From NCBI GenBank assembly GCA_038329965.1, contig JBBQNN010000010.1:9911-73910 (forward strand): 64,000 nt of DNA, written 5' to 3'. A program made the translations under genes and the position numbers. The notes under the pieces were generated by a model. It was not told the origin of the DNA, searched no databases, and was given only the letters and a program-made list of their open reading frames with translations. The first letter of the stretch is position 1. Each line of letters begins with the position of its first letter. The DNA is from QHCA01 sp003244095. Lineage in GTDB: Bacteria > Actinomycetota > Actinomycetes > Mycobacteriales > QHCA01. Shown here one piece after another: positions 8,588 through 17,654 of the stretch.

Positions 8588-10285
8588 ATGCCGATCTTCC
8601 AGCGGCCCGCCAGGCCCCTCGTCGGCGCGTCCGAGAGAGGCAAATCCCTGAATACCGAGCTTGAAATCAGTGATCTGACAGAGCACGACGCGGTCGACGT
8701 CGATACCGCCGAACCCCTCGTCGCGAAGGCGCCGGTCACCGAAGAGGACCCGTTGTTCGCCGACCTCGGCGTGCGGCCGGAGACGGTCGGCGCCCTCGCC
8801 GCGGTCGGCATCACGCGGGCGTTCGCCATCCAGGAGCTCACGCTGCCGATCGCGCTGGCCGGCAGCGACGTGATCGGGCAGGCGCGTACGGGCACCGGCA
8901 AGACGCTGGGCTTCGGCATCCCGATCCTGCAGCGCATCCTCGGTCCGGAGGAGGGCGGCAGCGGCAAGCCCCAGGCGCTGGTCGTCGTACCCACCCGTGA
9001 GCTGTGCCTGCAGGTCACCCGCGACATCGCCACGGCCGGCGCGCTGCGCCACGTGCGCACGCTGGCCGTCTACGGCGGCCGGGCCTACGAGCCGCAGGTC
9101 AACGCGCTGCACAAGGGCATCGAGATCGTGGTCGGCACGCCCGGGCGCCTGATCGACCTGGCCCGGCAGGGCCACCTCGACCTCGGCTACGTCTCCGTAC
9201 TCGTCCTCGACGAGGCCGACGAGATGCTCGACCTGGGCTTCCTGCCCGACATCGAGCGGATTCTCGCGCAGTTGCCCGACGAGAAGCAGACGATGCTGTT
9301 CAGCGCCACCATGCCGGGCCCGATCGTGTTGCTGGCCCGGGCGTTCATGCGGCAGCCGGTGCACATCCGCGCCGAGCACCCCGACGAGGGCCGGCTGGTG
9401 CCGACCACCTCGCAGCACGTCTTCCGCGCGCACGCCATGGACAAGGCCGAGATGCTGGCCCGGATCCTGCAGGCCACCGACCGCGGCCTGACCATGGTGT
9501 TCTGCCGTACCAAGCGCACCGCCCAGAAGGTCGCCGACGACCTCGTCGACCGCGGTTTCGCCGCCGCCGGCGTGCACGGCGACCTCGGTCAGGGCGCGCG
9601 GGAGCAGGCGCTGCGGGCGTTCCGCAGCGGCAAGGTCGACGTACTCGTGGCGACCGACGTAGCCGCCCGCGGCATCGACGTCGCCAACGTCACGCACGTG
9701 ATCAACTACCAGTGCCCGGAGGACGAGAAGGTCTACCTGCACCGGATCGGCCGCACCGGCCGGGCCGGCGCCGACGGGATAGCGGTCACCTTCGTCGACT
9801 GGGACGACGTGCCGCGCTGGCAGTCCATCAACGAAGCGCTCGGCCTGCCCTTCCCGGACCCGCCGGAGACCTACTCCACGTCCCCCCACCTGTACGAGGC
9901 ACTCGACATCGTCGACACGGTACGAGGGACGCTGCCGAGGTCGCAGCGCAGCCGGGCCGGCCTCGGGGCCGAGGCGGTCGAGGACATCGGCGAGACCGGC
10001 CGGCGCCCGCACTCCCCACGCACGACCGGCCATGTCGGCGCCCGTCGCGGCCGCGAGGCCCCCGAAGGTGAGATCGCGCCGCGGGACACCGACCGGCCCA
10101 AGCGGCGGTCCCGGCCGCGGGTACGCACCCGTGGCGGGTCGCCGACGGGCTCGGCCGAGTCCGCCCCGGCCACCGCGGCTGCCCCGGACGCCTCGACCTC
10201 GACGGGAGACCGCCCGCGGCGGCGTCGTGGTGGCCGCAGCCGCACCCGGGGCGGCGGCCCGGTCGTGGCACCCGACGAGGGCTGA
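8588..10285 (+). CDS. DEAD-box ATP-dependent RNA helicase
   Basis: It unwinds RNA duplexes, probably in ribosome assembly or mRNA decay. All signature motifs are present: ARTGTGKT (Walker A), PTREL, GTPGR, LDEADEM, the SAT motif, ATDVAARGID and HRIGRTGRAG. A basic, low-complexity tail of about 110 residues rich in Arg/Gly follows, typical of cold-shock or ribosome-associated helicases. The start is uncertain. ATGs at 8522 and 8588 lack a ribosome site, whereas a CTG at 8648 has GAGAGAGG exactly seven bases upstream and gives the N-terminus LNTELEIS. 8588 is listed as the conservative choice. Confidence 0.93.
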   Translation: MPIFQRPARPLVGASERGKSLNTELEISDLTEHDAVDVDTAEPLVAKAPVTEEDPLFADLGVRPETVGALAAVGITRAFAIQELTLPIALAGSDVIGQARTGTGKTLGFGIPILQRILGPEEGGSGKPQALVVVPTRELCLQVTRDIATAGALRHVRTLAVYGGRAYEPQVNALHKGIEIVVGTPGRLIDLARQGHLDLGYVSVLVLDEADEMLDLGFLPDIERILAQLPDEKQTMLFSATMPGPIVLLARAFMRQPVHIRAEHPDEGRLVPTTSQHVFRAHAMDKAEMLARILQATDRGLTMVFCRTKRTAQKVADDLVDRGFAAAGVHGDLGQGAREQALRAFRSGKVDVLVATDVAARGIDVANVTHVINYQCPEDEKVYLHRIGRTGRAGADGIAVTFVDWDDVPRWQSINEALGLPFPDPPETYSTSPHLYEALDIVDTVRGTLPRSQRSRAGLGAEAVEDIGETGRRPHSPRTTGHVGARRGREAPEGEIAPRDTDRPKRRSRPRVRTRGGSPTGSAESAPATAAAPDASTSTGDRPRRRRGGRSRTRGGGPVVAPDEG

Positions 10286-10288
10286 ACG

Positions 10289-10783
10289 CTGCGCCTGCTG
10301 ATCACGGCCGACACCCACCTGCCCACCCGGGCGCGTGACCTGCCACCGGCACTGTGGCGCGAGGTCGACCGCTCCGACGTCGTCGTCCACGCCGGCGACT
10401 GGGTCGGCGTGGAGCTGCTCGACCTGCTCGCGTCCCGTTCGGCCCGCCTGATCGGGGTGTACGGCAACAACGACGGGCCGGCGCTGCGGGCCCGGCTGCC
10501 CGAGATCGCCCACGCCGACATCGACGGCCTGCGCCTCGCGGTCGTGCACGAGACCGGTTCGGCCCGCAGGCGGGAGCCGCGCTGCGCCGCCCGCTTCCCC
10601 GGCACCGACGTGCTGGTGTTCGGGCACAGCCACATCCCCTGGGACACCACCGCCGAGGGCGGGCTGCGCCTGCTCAACCCGGGCTCCCCGACCGACCGGC
10701 GGAGGCAGCCGTACTGCACCTGGATGACCGCCGAGGTCAGCGGCGGCGGCCTGACCGACGTGACCCTGCACCGCCGGGATTGA
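10289..10783 (+). CDS. Metallophosphoesterase of the YfcE/MJ0936 type, CTG start
   Basis: A 164-residue calcineurin-like phosphoesterase. Metal-ligand motifs run in order: LLITADTHLP (DxH), VVHAGDW (GD), VYGNNDGP (the GNHD motif with Asn for His) and VFGHSHIP (GHxH). The first motif lies upstream of any ATG, GTG or TTG, so translation must begin at or near the CTG at 10289. That codon is six bases after the helicase stop TGA, in the same frame, with GAGGG seven bases before it. The alternative is a helicase-phosphoesterase fusion split by the TGA. It is probably co-translated with the helicase; the substrate is unknown. Confidence 0.86.
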   Translation: MRLLITADTHLPTRARDLPPALWREVDRSDVVVHAGDWVGVELLDLLASRSARLIGVYGNNDGPALRARLPEIAHADIDGLRLAVVHETGSARRREPRCAARFPGTDVLVFGHSHIPWDTTAEGGLRLLNPGSPTDRRRQPYCTWMTAEVSGGGLTDVTLHRRD

Positions 10784-10789
10784 GCGCCG

Positions 10790-13438
10790 CTAGAGATCGC
10801 GCAACTGGCTGGGCCCGGCCCTTCCCGCGAGCCGGCCGAAGACCACGAGGACGGCCGCGCTGGCGGCCAGCACGCTGAGGACCAGGGCACTGAGGTATTG
10901 CGCCGGTATCGTGAGCCCGGTCGGAGCCGGGTCGAAGATGCCGGTGAGGATCTTGACCAGCAGGTACGCGATCGCGGTGCCGATCACCGCTCCCCCGACC
11001 AGCCCGCCGGCCAGCAACGCGCGCGCCTCGGCAGTGAGGAACCGGCCGCGCTGGCGCGACGTGGCACCGAGAGCGGCGAGCAGGACGAGGGCGCGGCGGC
11101 GTTCGGTGATGCCGAGCGCGAGGGCCAGACCGGAGCAGGCCAGGGCGAGGATGAGGCCGAAGCCGAGCTCGAGATGGGACAGCCCGGACAGGTCGGCGCT
11201 GGCCAGCCCCGACGCGGACGTGACCGCCGCCCGGTCGGCCACGATGTCGTGCACCTGCACGCCGGGTGCGGCGCTCTGGCGCAGGGCGGCCGCGGTGGTG
11301 GTCGGCGTCGACGACCGGATCAGGAACGTCCCGACCGCGTCGGAGCCCGTCACCTTCGCGATGTAGGCCGCATTGGCGATGATGAAGCTGTCCTTGGGCG
11401 CCGTGGGGAACTCCCTGACGACGCCGACCACGTGGAAGCCGACCTGGGTGTAGGTATGACCCGGCCCGGTCTGCAGGCGCAGCCGCACCGCGTCGCCCGG
11501 GTGCAGTTGGTAGTCGTGGATGGTCTCGGCGGCCAGCAGCACGCCGTCGGGGGTGGTGGTCAGTGAGTGCAGCGCCGTCCTGATCGTGGAGCCGGGTACG
11601 AACGAGTCGAGCAGCGGGGCGACCCGGCCGATCGTGGCCGGCCGGATGCCATAGAGGTCCTGCAGGTCGGCGCCGACATAGGCCAGCCGGTGCTGCAGCG
11701 GCTCGACCGCCTGGACGCCGGGGGCGCCGGCGAGGGCCGTCCCGCCGCCTGGGCCGACCACCGCGCCGGGCGGCTGGGTCACGGCCACGTCGGCACCCAC
11801 GGTGAGCGCGACGTCCAGGCGGGCCTGCTTGTCGTAGGTGGCGGTGAAGATGGCCGTAGAGGCGGCCAGGCCGAGCGCGACGGCCAGGCCGGCCGCACCC
11901 CGGGCGATGACCCGGCGGCGGGCCCGGATGACGGCGGCTTCCATCTCGGGCGCGCGGCCCGGTCCCGAGCGGGCTGCCCAGGAGAAGGCAAAGCGGCCGG
12001 TACGCCGGCCGAGCAGCACGATGCTGATCCGCCAGATCAGCAGCGCCAGCCCGGGCCAGGCCAGCGCCGGGGCGAGCAGCGCCGCGTAGTTGACGGTGGC
12101 CACCGGCACCCCCTCGGGCACCACGACGACCTGGTAGCCGCCGCGGGCGGTGAGGGCGAACACCGCCACGGCACCGGCCAGCAGGACGGCGTCCAGGCCG
12201 AGGCGCAGCGGCCAGGGCAGGCCGGTCGGCTGCACGCGCGCCACCCCCGTACCGATGCCCTCGGCGCCCGGCCGCAGTGTCGACCGGACCGCCGGGCCGA
12301 GCTGGGTGGCCGCTGCCATCAGCAGGCCGGCCACCGTCGCGCCGACGGTCCACCCGAGTGCCAGGTGCGCGCCGGCCGGCAACGCCAGCCATACGGCAAG
12401 GACGGCGAGGGGCAGCCCGAGAAGCACCCCCAGGCCACCGGTGAGCGCGGTCTCGGCGGCGACGATGCGCAGGATCTGGGCCGGGCGGGCACCACGCAGC
12501 CGGAGCAGGGCGACCTCGCGGCGGCGCCGCTCCCCGCGCAGGGCCACCACGAGCGCGGCGACGACGGCGGCCAGGGCGAGGCCGGGGACGCCGAGGAGCA
12601 GGATCAGCAACTGGGCGTACAGCGCGTCCTCGCGGGCGGCCGACAGGGCCGCACCCAGGTTGTCGCCGACCAGCGCGCCACCCGCGACCTGTGCCTGGAA
12701 GTGGTTGGCTCGCTGCGTCAGGAGGGCGGCCGCGGCGGCCGGGTCGTGCGGCAACGCCGCGTGGCCGAACAACACGTGGAACTGCCGGATCACCGTCGCC
12801 CCGCCGGTCAGCGCGGCAAATTGGGGAGGCGGGACGAGCAGCACGTTGTCCGGCGGCGCGGTGGCACCGGCGCCGGGTGGCGCACCGACGACCTGGAAGA
12901 AGCTGTCGGCCTGCGGCAGGTCCGCGACCCCGTCGACCTTCAGTGCCTTCTGGCCACCGCCGGGCAGGCTGACGGTGACGGTGCTGCCCGGCCCGGCGGC
13001 GAGGTTCGCCGCGGTCTGCTGCTGCAGCAGGATCCCGTCGTGCGCGCCCAGCAGGTAGCGGACCTCGGCGGGTGCGGCCTCGGCGTACCCGGGGTCGAGG
13101 CTGACCACGTAGGCCTGCCCGGTGGTGCGCGACCCGGTGGCGGAGCTGGACTGCAGGGCGGGCACGATCGCCATCCGCACCGGCAGGACCGCACGGACAC
13201 CGGGGGTCCTGGCGAGGGTCGCGGCGACGTCGGCCGGGTGGCCCTGCGGGGTCACCTGCACCTGCCAGTCGACCGGCACCCTGGCCGCGGCGCGGGTGGT
13301 CAGCCCGGCAGTGCTGTCGGAGACGAAGCCGCCGAGGGCGGCGATGAAGGCGACGGCGAGCGCGATGCTGACCGCGGCGCCGAGGAGCTCGAAGGGGCGG
13401 CGGCGGCACAGGCCGGCCAGCCAGGGCAGGGCCTTCAT
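10790..13438 (-). CDS. FtsX-like ABC transporter permease, large duplicated form
   Basis: An 882-residue membrane protein with the FtsX/MacB-type architecture. An N-terminal membrane helix is followed by a large extracytoplasmic domain, a cluster of helices near residues 265-480, a second large extracytoplasmic domain, and three C-terminal helices (about 760-870). It represents two FtsX modules in one chain. Family members couple ATP hydrolysis to lipoprotein handling or efflux from the outer leaflet. It is translationally coupled (ATGA overlap) to the ATPase gene upstream. It is the last gene of the operon lipoprotein, ATPase, ATPase, permease. Confidence 0.92.
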   Translation of the reverse strand: MKALPWLAGLCRRRPFELLGAAVSIALAVAFIAALGGFVSDSTAGLTTRAAARVPVDWQVQVTPQGHPADVAATLARTPGVRAVLPVRMAIVPALQSSSATGSRTTGQAYVVSLDPGYAEAAPAEVRYLLGAHDGILLQQQTAANLAAGPGSTVTVSLPGGGQKALKVDGVADLPQADSFFQVVGAPPGAGATAPPDNVLLVPPPQFAALTGGATVIRQFHVLFGHAALPHDPAAAAALLTQRANHFQAQVAGGALVGDNLGAALSAAREDALYAQLLILLLGVPGLALAAVVAALVVALRGERRRREVALLRLRGARPAQILRIVAAETALTGGLGVLLGLPLAVLAVWLALPAGAHLALGWTVGATVAGLLMAAATQLGPAVRSTLRPGAEGIGTGVARVQPTGLPWPLRLGLDAVLLAGAVAVFALTARGGYQVVVVPEGVPVATVNYAALLAPALAWPGLALLIWRISIVLLGRRTGRFAFSWAARSGPGRAPEMEAAVIRARRRVIARGAAGLAVALGLAASTAIFTATYDKQARLDVALTVGADVAVTQPPGAVVGPGGGTALAGAPGVQAVEPLQHRLAYVGADLQDLYGIRPATIGRVAPLLDSFVPGSTIRTALHSLTTTPDGVLLAAETIHDYQLHPGDAVRLRLQTGPGHTYTQVGFHVVGVVREFPTAPKDSFIIANAAYIAKVTGSDAVGTFLIRSSTPTTTAAALRQSAAPGVQVHDIVADRAAVTSASGLASADLSGLSHLELGFGLILALACSGLALALGITERRRALVLLAALGATSRQRGRFLTAEARALLAGGLVGGAVIGTAIAYLLVKILTGIFDPAPTGLTIPAQYLSALVLSVLAASAAVLVVFGRLAGRAGPSQLRDL

Positions 13439-14103
13439 GACCGGGCACCTGACCGCAGGCGGCCTTCGTCGATGACGGCACGCCCGGCGAGCAAGCCGGC
13501 CAGCTCGTCGTCGTGGGTGGCGACCACCAGGGCGCCACCCGTGGCGGTGACGGAGTCGCGCAGGGCGGCCAGCACGGCGAACGCGCTGTCCCGGTCGAGG
13601 GCTCCGGTCGGCTCGTCGGCCAGGACCAGGCGCGGGGTGCCCGCGAGGACCCGGGCGATGGCCACCCGCTGCTGCATGCCGCCGGACAGCTGCGCCGGCA
13701 GCGCGTCTGCGGCGTCGAGCAACCCGACCGTGCCAAGGGCAGCCCGCGTGGCCGCCCCGGCCGCCTCCACGGTGCTGCCGCGCAGCCGCAGTGGCAGGGC
13801 GACGTTCTGTGCGGCGGTCAGCTCGGGCAGCAGTGACGGTGCCTGGAAGACCAGGCCGATCTCCCCCCGGCGCCGGACCGGAGCGGGGTCGAGACCGGGC
13901 CAGCGGACGGTCCCCCGCTCGGGCGGCAGCAGGCCGGCGAGAACGAGCAGCAGCGTGGTCTTGCCGCTGCCGGACCGGCCGGTGACCGCAAGTTCGGCGC
14001 CGGCTTCGACGGTGAGGTTGGTGTCGGCCAGCACCTGGGTGGTGCCGTAGCGCACGTGCAGGCCGGTGGCGACCACCACGGGGGCCGCGGCTGTTGTCGT
14101 CAT
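13435..14103 (-). CDS. ABC transporter ATP-binding protein (MacB/LolD type)
   Basis: The 222-residue nucleotide-binding subunit has Walker A GRSGSGKTT, a Q-loop (LVFQAPSLLPEL), the signature LSGGMQQRVAIARVLA, Walker B LVLADEPTGALD and the H-loop ATHDD. ATG at 14103 overlaps the stop of the upstream ATPase, and its own stop overlaps the permease start. Stoichiometry with the second ATPase is unclear; a heterodimeric ATPase pair with the single fused permease is the simplest model. Confidence 0.93.
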   Translation of the reverse strand: MTTTAAAPVVVATGLHVRYGTTQVLADTNLTVEAGAELAVTGRSGSGKTTLLLVLAGLLPPERGTVRWPGLDPAPVRRRGEIGLVFQAPSLLPELTAAQNVALPLRLRGSTVEAAGAATRAALGTVGLLDAADALPAQLSGGMQQRVAIARVLAGTPRLVLADEPTGALDRDSAFAVLAALRDSVTATGGALVVATHDDELAGLLAGRAVIDEGRLRSGARS

Positions 14104-14792
14104 CGCAGGATCCCGTCGGTCATGTGCACGACCCGGTCCGCGGCGGCGGCGACCGTGGCCGAATGGCTGACGACCACCGTGGCGCCGTCGGCCGGCCGGA
14201 CCTGCCGCAGCAGGGCGAGGATGTCGGCCTCCTCGTCGCGGCTGACCTCCGCGGTCGGCTCGTCGGCGAGCAGGACCAGCGGCCCGCCGGCCAGCGCCAC
14301 GGCGAGGTTGGCGCGCGCCGTCTCGCCGCCGGACAGGGTCGAGGGCCGCGCGTGCGCTCTGCTGCCGAGGCCGAGGTCGACCAGCAGCGACCGGGGGTCG
14401 GGTGACGTCGCCCGCGGGGGGCGGAAGGATGCGGCCAGCTGGACGTTGCCCAGGACGGTCAGGTGTTCGACCAGGCCACTGGCCTGGGTCAGGATCCCGA
14501 TCAGCCGGCCCCTCAGCCGAGCCTGGTCGGCGGGTCCACGGTGGCTGAACCGCTCGCCGGCCACCCAGACACTGCCGCCGTCGGGGTCGTCCAGCCCGGC
14601 CAGCATGGCCAGCAGGGTCGACTTGCCGGAGCCCGAGGGCCCGACCACGGCGACCATCTCCCCCGGCGCCACGGCCAGCGACACGTCCCGCAGCGCCGGG
14701 ATCTCCACGTCGCCCCTGCGGTAGAAGCGGTGCAGCCCCCTCCCCTCGAGGACAGCGCCCCCCGGCACAGCCGCCTCCGACCCGGCGGTCAC
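14100..14792 (-). CDS. ABC transporter ATP-binding protein (second copy)
   Basis: A 230-residue ATPase with Walker A GPSGSGKST, signature LSGGETARANLAVALA and Walker B LVLLADEPTAEV. The D-loop region reads VSRDEE in place of the usual LD, and the signature helix is altered from QQRVAIARAL. The site it contributes may therefore be degenerate, as in asymmetric heterodimeric transporters. It overlaps both neighbours by four bases (14100-14103 and 14789-14792), so the four genes form a tightly coupled operon. Confidence 0.92.
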   Translation of the reverse strand: MTAGSEAAVPGGAVLEGRGLHRFYRRGDVEIPALRDVSLAVAPGEMVAVVGPSGSGKSTLLAMLAGLDDPDGGSVWVAGERFSHRGPADQARLRGRLIGILTQASGLVEHLTVLGNVQLAASFRPPRATSPDPRSLLVDLGLGSRAHARPSTLSGGETARANLAVALAGGPLVLLADEPTAEVSRDEEADILALLRQVRPADGATVVVSHSATVAAAADRVVHMTDGILR

Positions 14793-15451
14793 GCCAGCCG
14801 CAGACTCTGCGAGATCTTGGTGTACGGATCGACGTTGTCCGATCCCACGGCACCGAACAGATCGAGGACCACCGCGTGACCGGCGCTGTAGACCTCATAG
14901 CGCTGCACCTCGTCGCGGAACACCCGTCCGGTGACCGGGTCGGGTGCGGAATTGCGGCGAAAGACGATCAGGACCCCGCTGCCACCGGGCAGCTTGATCG
15001 CCTTGGCGCTGCGGAACTCGAAGGCCGGCTGGCTCGATCGAAGCCTGGCGACCTCCTGCTGCGCGCCCCCCAGGGTTGGCGCCGCCGTCGCCGCCATCGA
15101 GGTGGCGATGATGCCGTTGAGCTTGTCGGTGAACGTGACGTTCACTGCCGCGGCCTGCTCGGCCCAGCCCTCCGGGTGCAGGAAGGAGTAGCGACCCGCG
15201 GCATTGCGATAGGTGACGTACGCGATGTTGTCCGGGATATCCCCGGGCGGGTTGCTCTCCACGGGAGCCGGCCGTTGCGTGCCCGCACCCGGCGAGGCAG
15301 TCACGCCGTCCGACGCCGGCGCGCTGCTCGCCGACGGACCGGGACGCTGCTTCGCCACCGACTGCGCCCTGGCGCTGCAGGCCGCCGCCGCGGTCAGCGT
15401 GACCGCGAGGAGTACGGCGAGGGGCCACCGGCCGGCTGTCGAGTTCGTCAT
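14789..15451 (-). CDS. Predicted secreted lipoprotein
   Basis: The 220-residue protein has a short basic N-terminus, a hydrophobic stretch and a lipobox ending LTAAAAC, so it should be exported, lipidated and held on the outer face of the membrane. A Ser/Pro/Ala-rich linker precedes a compact domain (about residues 75-220) containing YSFLHPEGWAEQ, which resembles PsbP/DUF1795-like folds. It is the first gene of the ABC operon and probably acts with the transporter. The promoter should lie in the 85-bp gap shared with the divergent histidine kinase gene. Confidence 0.82.
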   Translation of the reverse strand: MTNSTAGRWPLAVLLAVTLTAAAACSARAQSVAKQRPGPSASSAPASDGVTASPGAGTQRPAPVESNPPGDIPDNIAYVTYRNAAGRYSFLHPEGWAEQAAAVNVTFTDKLNGIIATSMAATAAPTLGGAQQEVARLRSSQPAFEFRSAKAIKLPGGSGVLIVFRRNSAPDPVTGRVFRDEVQRYEVYSAGHAVVLDLFGAVGSDNVDPYTKISQSLRLA

Positions 15452-15473
15452 GCCTCGACGCTAGGAATGTCCC

Positions 15474-15502
15474 GGTTAGCAGCAGCGCCGAAGGCGGTTA
15501 GC
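15474..15502. promoter_or_regulatory. Paired GGTTAGC direct repeat, candidate response-regulator site
   Basis: Two identical heptamers GGTTAGC at 15474-15480 and 15496-15502 are spaced 22 bp start to start, two helical turns. They lie between the divergent lipoprotein/ABC operon and the sensor kinase gene. OmpR-family regulators bind direct repeats in this way, so the adjacent response regulator is the obvious candidate. Binding is inferred, not shown. Confidence 0.5.
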
Positions 15503-15536
15503 GCGCTGCTTACCTTTGCTACGCCATGCTCGACCC

Positions 15537-16928
15537 ATGATCGGGTCCAGCACCGACAACCGCTCGCTGCGCGGGCGGATCGCCACCGGGATCGTCGGGA
15601 TCACCGGCCTCGCCGTGCTGCTGTTCGCCCTCCCGCTCGCGGTCGCGGTCAGCCAGCTCTACCGCAGCCACGAGTACGCCGAACTCCAACGCGACGCGAC
15701 CCGGGTGGCCGCGCTGGTGCCCGACAACCCGGTCGACCCTGACCACCCGGGGCCGGTGCCGGGCTCGCGCGACATCGAGGCGCGGATCGGCCTTTACACA
15801 CCTGTCGGCGTACGGGCGACGGGGTCCGGGCCGGCCCGGTCGGTGGTCGCGGGCGCCGCACACGACGGGCGGGTCCATCAGGGCGCCGAGGCTGGGACGC
15901 TCACGGTCGCCGTACCGGTCCTCTCCGACGGCATCGTGGTCGGCGTCGTCCGGGCCGACGTACCGGCGTCGATCGTCACGACCCGTACCCGGCGCAGCTG
16001 GGCCGCCATGGCGCTGCTCGGCCTGGTCGTGCTGGGCGTGGCCGCCCTGCTCGCCCGCCGGCAGTCCCGGCGGATCGCGCTGCCCTTGGAGCGGCTCACC
16101 GTCGCCGCCCGCGCCCTCGGCGACGGCAACTTCGCGATCAGCCCGGAGCATTCGGGGATCCGGGAGGCCGACGCCGCCGGCACCGCGCTGCGCGACACGG
16201 CAGCGCGGCTCGGGCACCTGCTCGAACGCGAACGCGCCTTCAGCGCCGACGCCTCACATCAGCTCCGCACTCCGCTGACCGGGCTGCTGCTCGGCCTCGA
16301 GTCCGCGCTGGACCGCCCCGGGGCAGACCTGCGGGATGCGGTCACCGACGCCCTCGACCGGGCGCGACGGCTGCAGAGCACGGTCGACGACCTGCTGTCG
16401 CTGCGCCGGGATACCGGTGGGCCGGCGGGCGGTGTCGACGTGGAGCTGGAGATGTCGGCCGCCGGCCGGCACTGGCTGCCGGTCTTCGCCGCGCGCCGGC
16501 GCCGGCTGGCCGTCACGTCGCCGGCCAACCTCCCCACGGCCATGGCCTCGGCGGCCGCGCTGCGGCAGATTCTCGACGTGCTCCTCGACAACGCCCTGCA
16601 GCACGGCGCGGGCGACGTGGCGCTCACCGCGGCCGACCTCGGCCATGCCGTCGCCGTGGAGGTCACCGACGACGGCCCGGGGCTGACCGGGGGTGCGCAT
16701 GGCGATCCCGAGGTGGTCTTCACCCGGCGGGCACCCGACGCCCACGGACACGGCATCGGCCTGGCGTTGGCGCGGTCGCTGGCCGAAGCCGACGGCGGCC
16801 GCCTCGTGGTCCGCCGGGCCGCCCGGCGGCCGGTGTTCGCCCTGCTGCTGCAGGTCGCCGACGCGGTGGTGGCGAGCCCGAGTCCGTCGAGTCGGTCGAG
16901 CCCGCCGGGTCAGCCCTCCAGCTCGTAG
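15537..16928 (+). CDS. Membrane sensor histidine kinase
   Basis: A 463-residue kinase. Helices near residues 15-40 and 155-175 flank an extracytoplasmic sensor region. HAMP-like sequence leads to the phospho-acceptor box FSADASHQLRTPLTG. The catalytic domain has the N box LLDNALQHG, the G1 box VTDDGPGL and the G2 motif HGIGLALA. The C-terminus ends in a Ser/Pro-rich tail. The start ATG at 15537 gives a basic lead-in to the first helix. Its likely partner is the regulator on the opposite strand. The two genes converge and overlap by 19 bp at their stops, which is an unusual layout. Confidence 0.93.
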   Translation: MIGSSTDNRSLRGRIATGIVGITGLAVLLFALPLAVAVSQLYRSHEYAELQRDATRVAALVPDNPVDPDHPGPVPGSRDIEARIGLYTPVGVRATGSGPARSVVAGAAHDGRVHQGAEAGTLTVAVPVLSDGIVVGVVRADVPASIVTTRTRRSWAAMALLGLVVLGVAALLARRQSRRIALPLERLTVAARALGDGNFAISPEHSGIREADAAGTALRDTAARLGHLLERERAFSADASHQLRTPLTGLLLGLESALDRPGADLRDAVTDALDRARRLQSTVDDLLSLRRDTGGPAGGVDVELEMSAAGRHWLPVFAARRRRLAVTSPANLPTAMASAAALRQILDVLLDNALQHGAGDVALTAADLGHAVAVEVTDDGPGLTGGAHGDPEVVFTRRAPDAHGHGIGLALARSLAEADGGRLVVRRAARRPVFALLLQVADAVVASPSPSSRSSPPGQPSSS

Positions 16929-17602
16929 CGATAGCCGTGCCCGCGCAGCGTGGTGATCCGGTCGTCGCTCTCGCCCCGGTCACTCAGCTTGCGGCGCAGG
17001 GCCGAGACGTGCACATCGAGTGTCTTGGTGGACCCGAACCAGTGCTCGTCCCACACCTCGGCCATCAGCCGGTCGCGGGACACCGCCGTGCCGGCCGCAC
17101 CGACGAGTACCGCCAGCAGGTCGAACTCCTTGGGCCGCAGGGCGACCTCCTGGCCGCCGACGTAGGCCCGCCGGGCCGACACGTTCAACCGGACCCGGCC
17201 GGCCGACACGGCAGCCGCGGACTCCGGCACCGAGGGACGCCGCCGCAGGTGGGCGCGTAGCCGGGCCAGCAGCTCGGCCAGCCGGAACGGCTTGGTCAGG
17301 TAGTCGTCGGCTCCCGCGTCCAGGGCAACGACTACCTCGAACTCCGCGGTCCGGGCGGTCAGGACCACGATGACCGCTGCCGGGACCTGTGCGCGCACCT
17401 CCCGGCACAGCAGCACGCCGTCGATGTCGGGCAGGCCGAGGTCGAGCAGCACCAGATCAGGGCCGTCCGCAGCGGTCGCCTCCAGTGCGTCGGCGCCGGT
17501 CTGCACCCACGTCACCCGGAATCCCGCGCTGCCCAGCGCCGTCCGCAGCTCCGAGCCGATCACGACGTCGTCCTCGACGACCAGGATGCTGTCCGGGGTC
17601 AT
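16910..17602 (-). CDS. OmpR/PhoB-family response regulator
   Basis: A 230-residue regulator with a receiver domain (ILVVEDD, phospho-acceptor Asp in LVLLDLGLPDIDG, conserved Thr in VVLTA, Lys in DYLTKPF). The C-terminal winged-helix domain contains LRPKEFDLLAVL, TKTLDVHVSALRRKL and GHGYRYEL. It should be phosphorylated by the convergently encoded kinase. A GGTTAGC direct repeat upstream of the ABC operon and kinase gene is a candidate target. The ATG at 17602 is the start of the conserved receiver; a longer open frame upstream lacks similarity. Confidence 0.94.
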   Translation of the reverse strand: MTPDSILVVEDDVVIGSELRTALGSAGFRVTWVQTGADALEATAADGPDLVLLDLGLPDIDGVLLCREVRAQVPAAVIVVLTARTAEFEVVVALDAGADDYLTKPFRLAELLARLRAHLRRRPSVPESAAAVSAGRVRLNVSARRAYVGGQEVALRPKEFDLLAVLVGAAGTAVSRDRLMAEVWDEHWFGSTKTLDVHVSALRRKLSDRGESDDRITTLRGHGYRYELEG

Positions 17603-17654
17603 GATGCTCAGATTACGACCGACCCCCGGCCACCGGCCGGGCACACTGGAGGGC

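Noticed and set aside
10737..13736. Long minus-strand frame of about 1,000 codons across the permease
   Set aside because: It is out of frame with the clear FtsX permease and ATPase and reads as Arg/Pro/Gly-rich noise.
11567..14050. Plus-strand frame of about 827 codons
   Set aside because: Antisense to the ABC operon, with no recognisable domain; the operon strand has all motifs.
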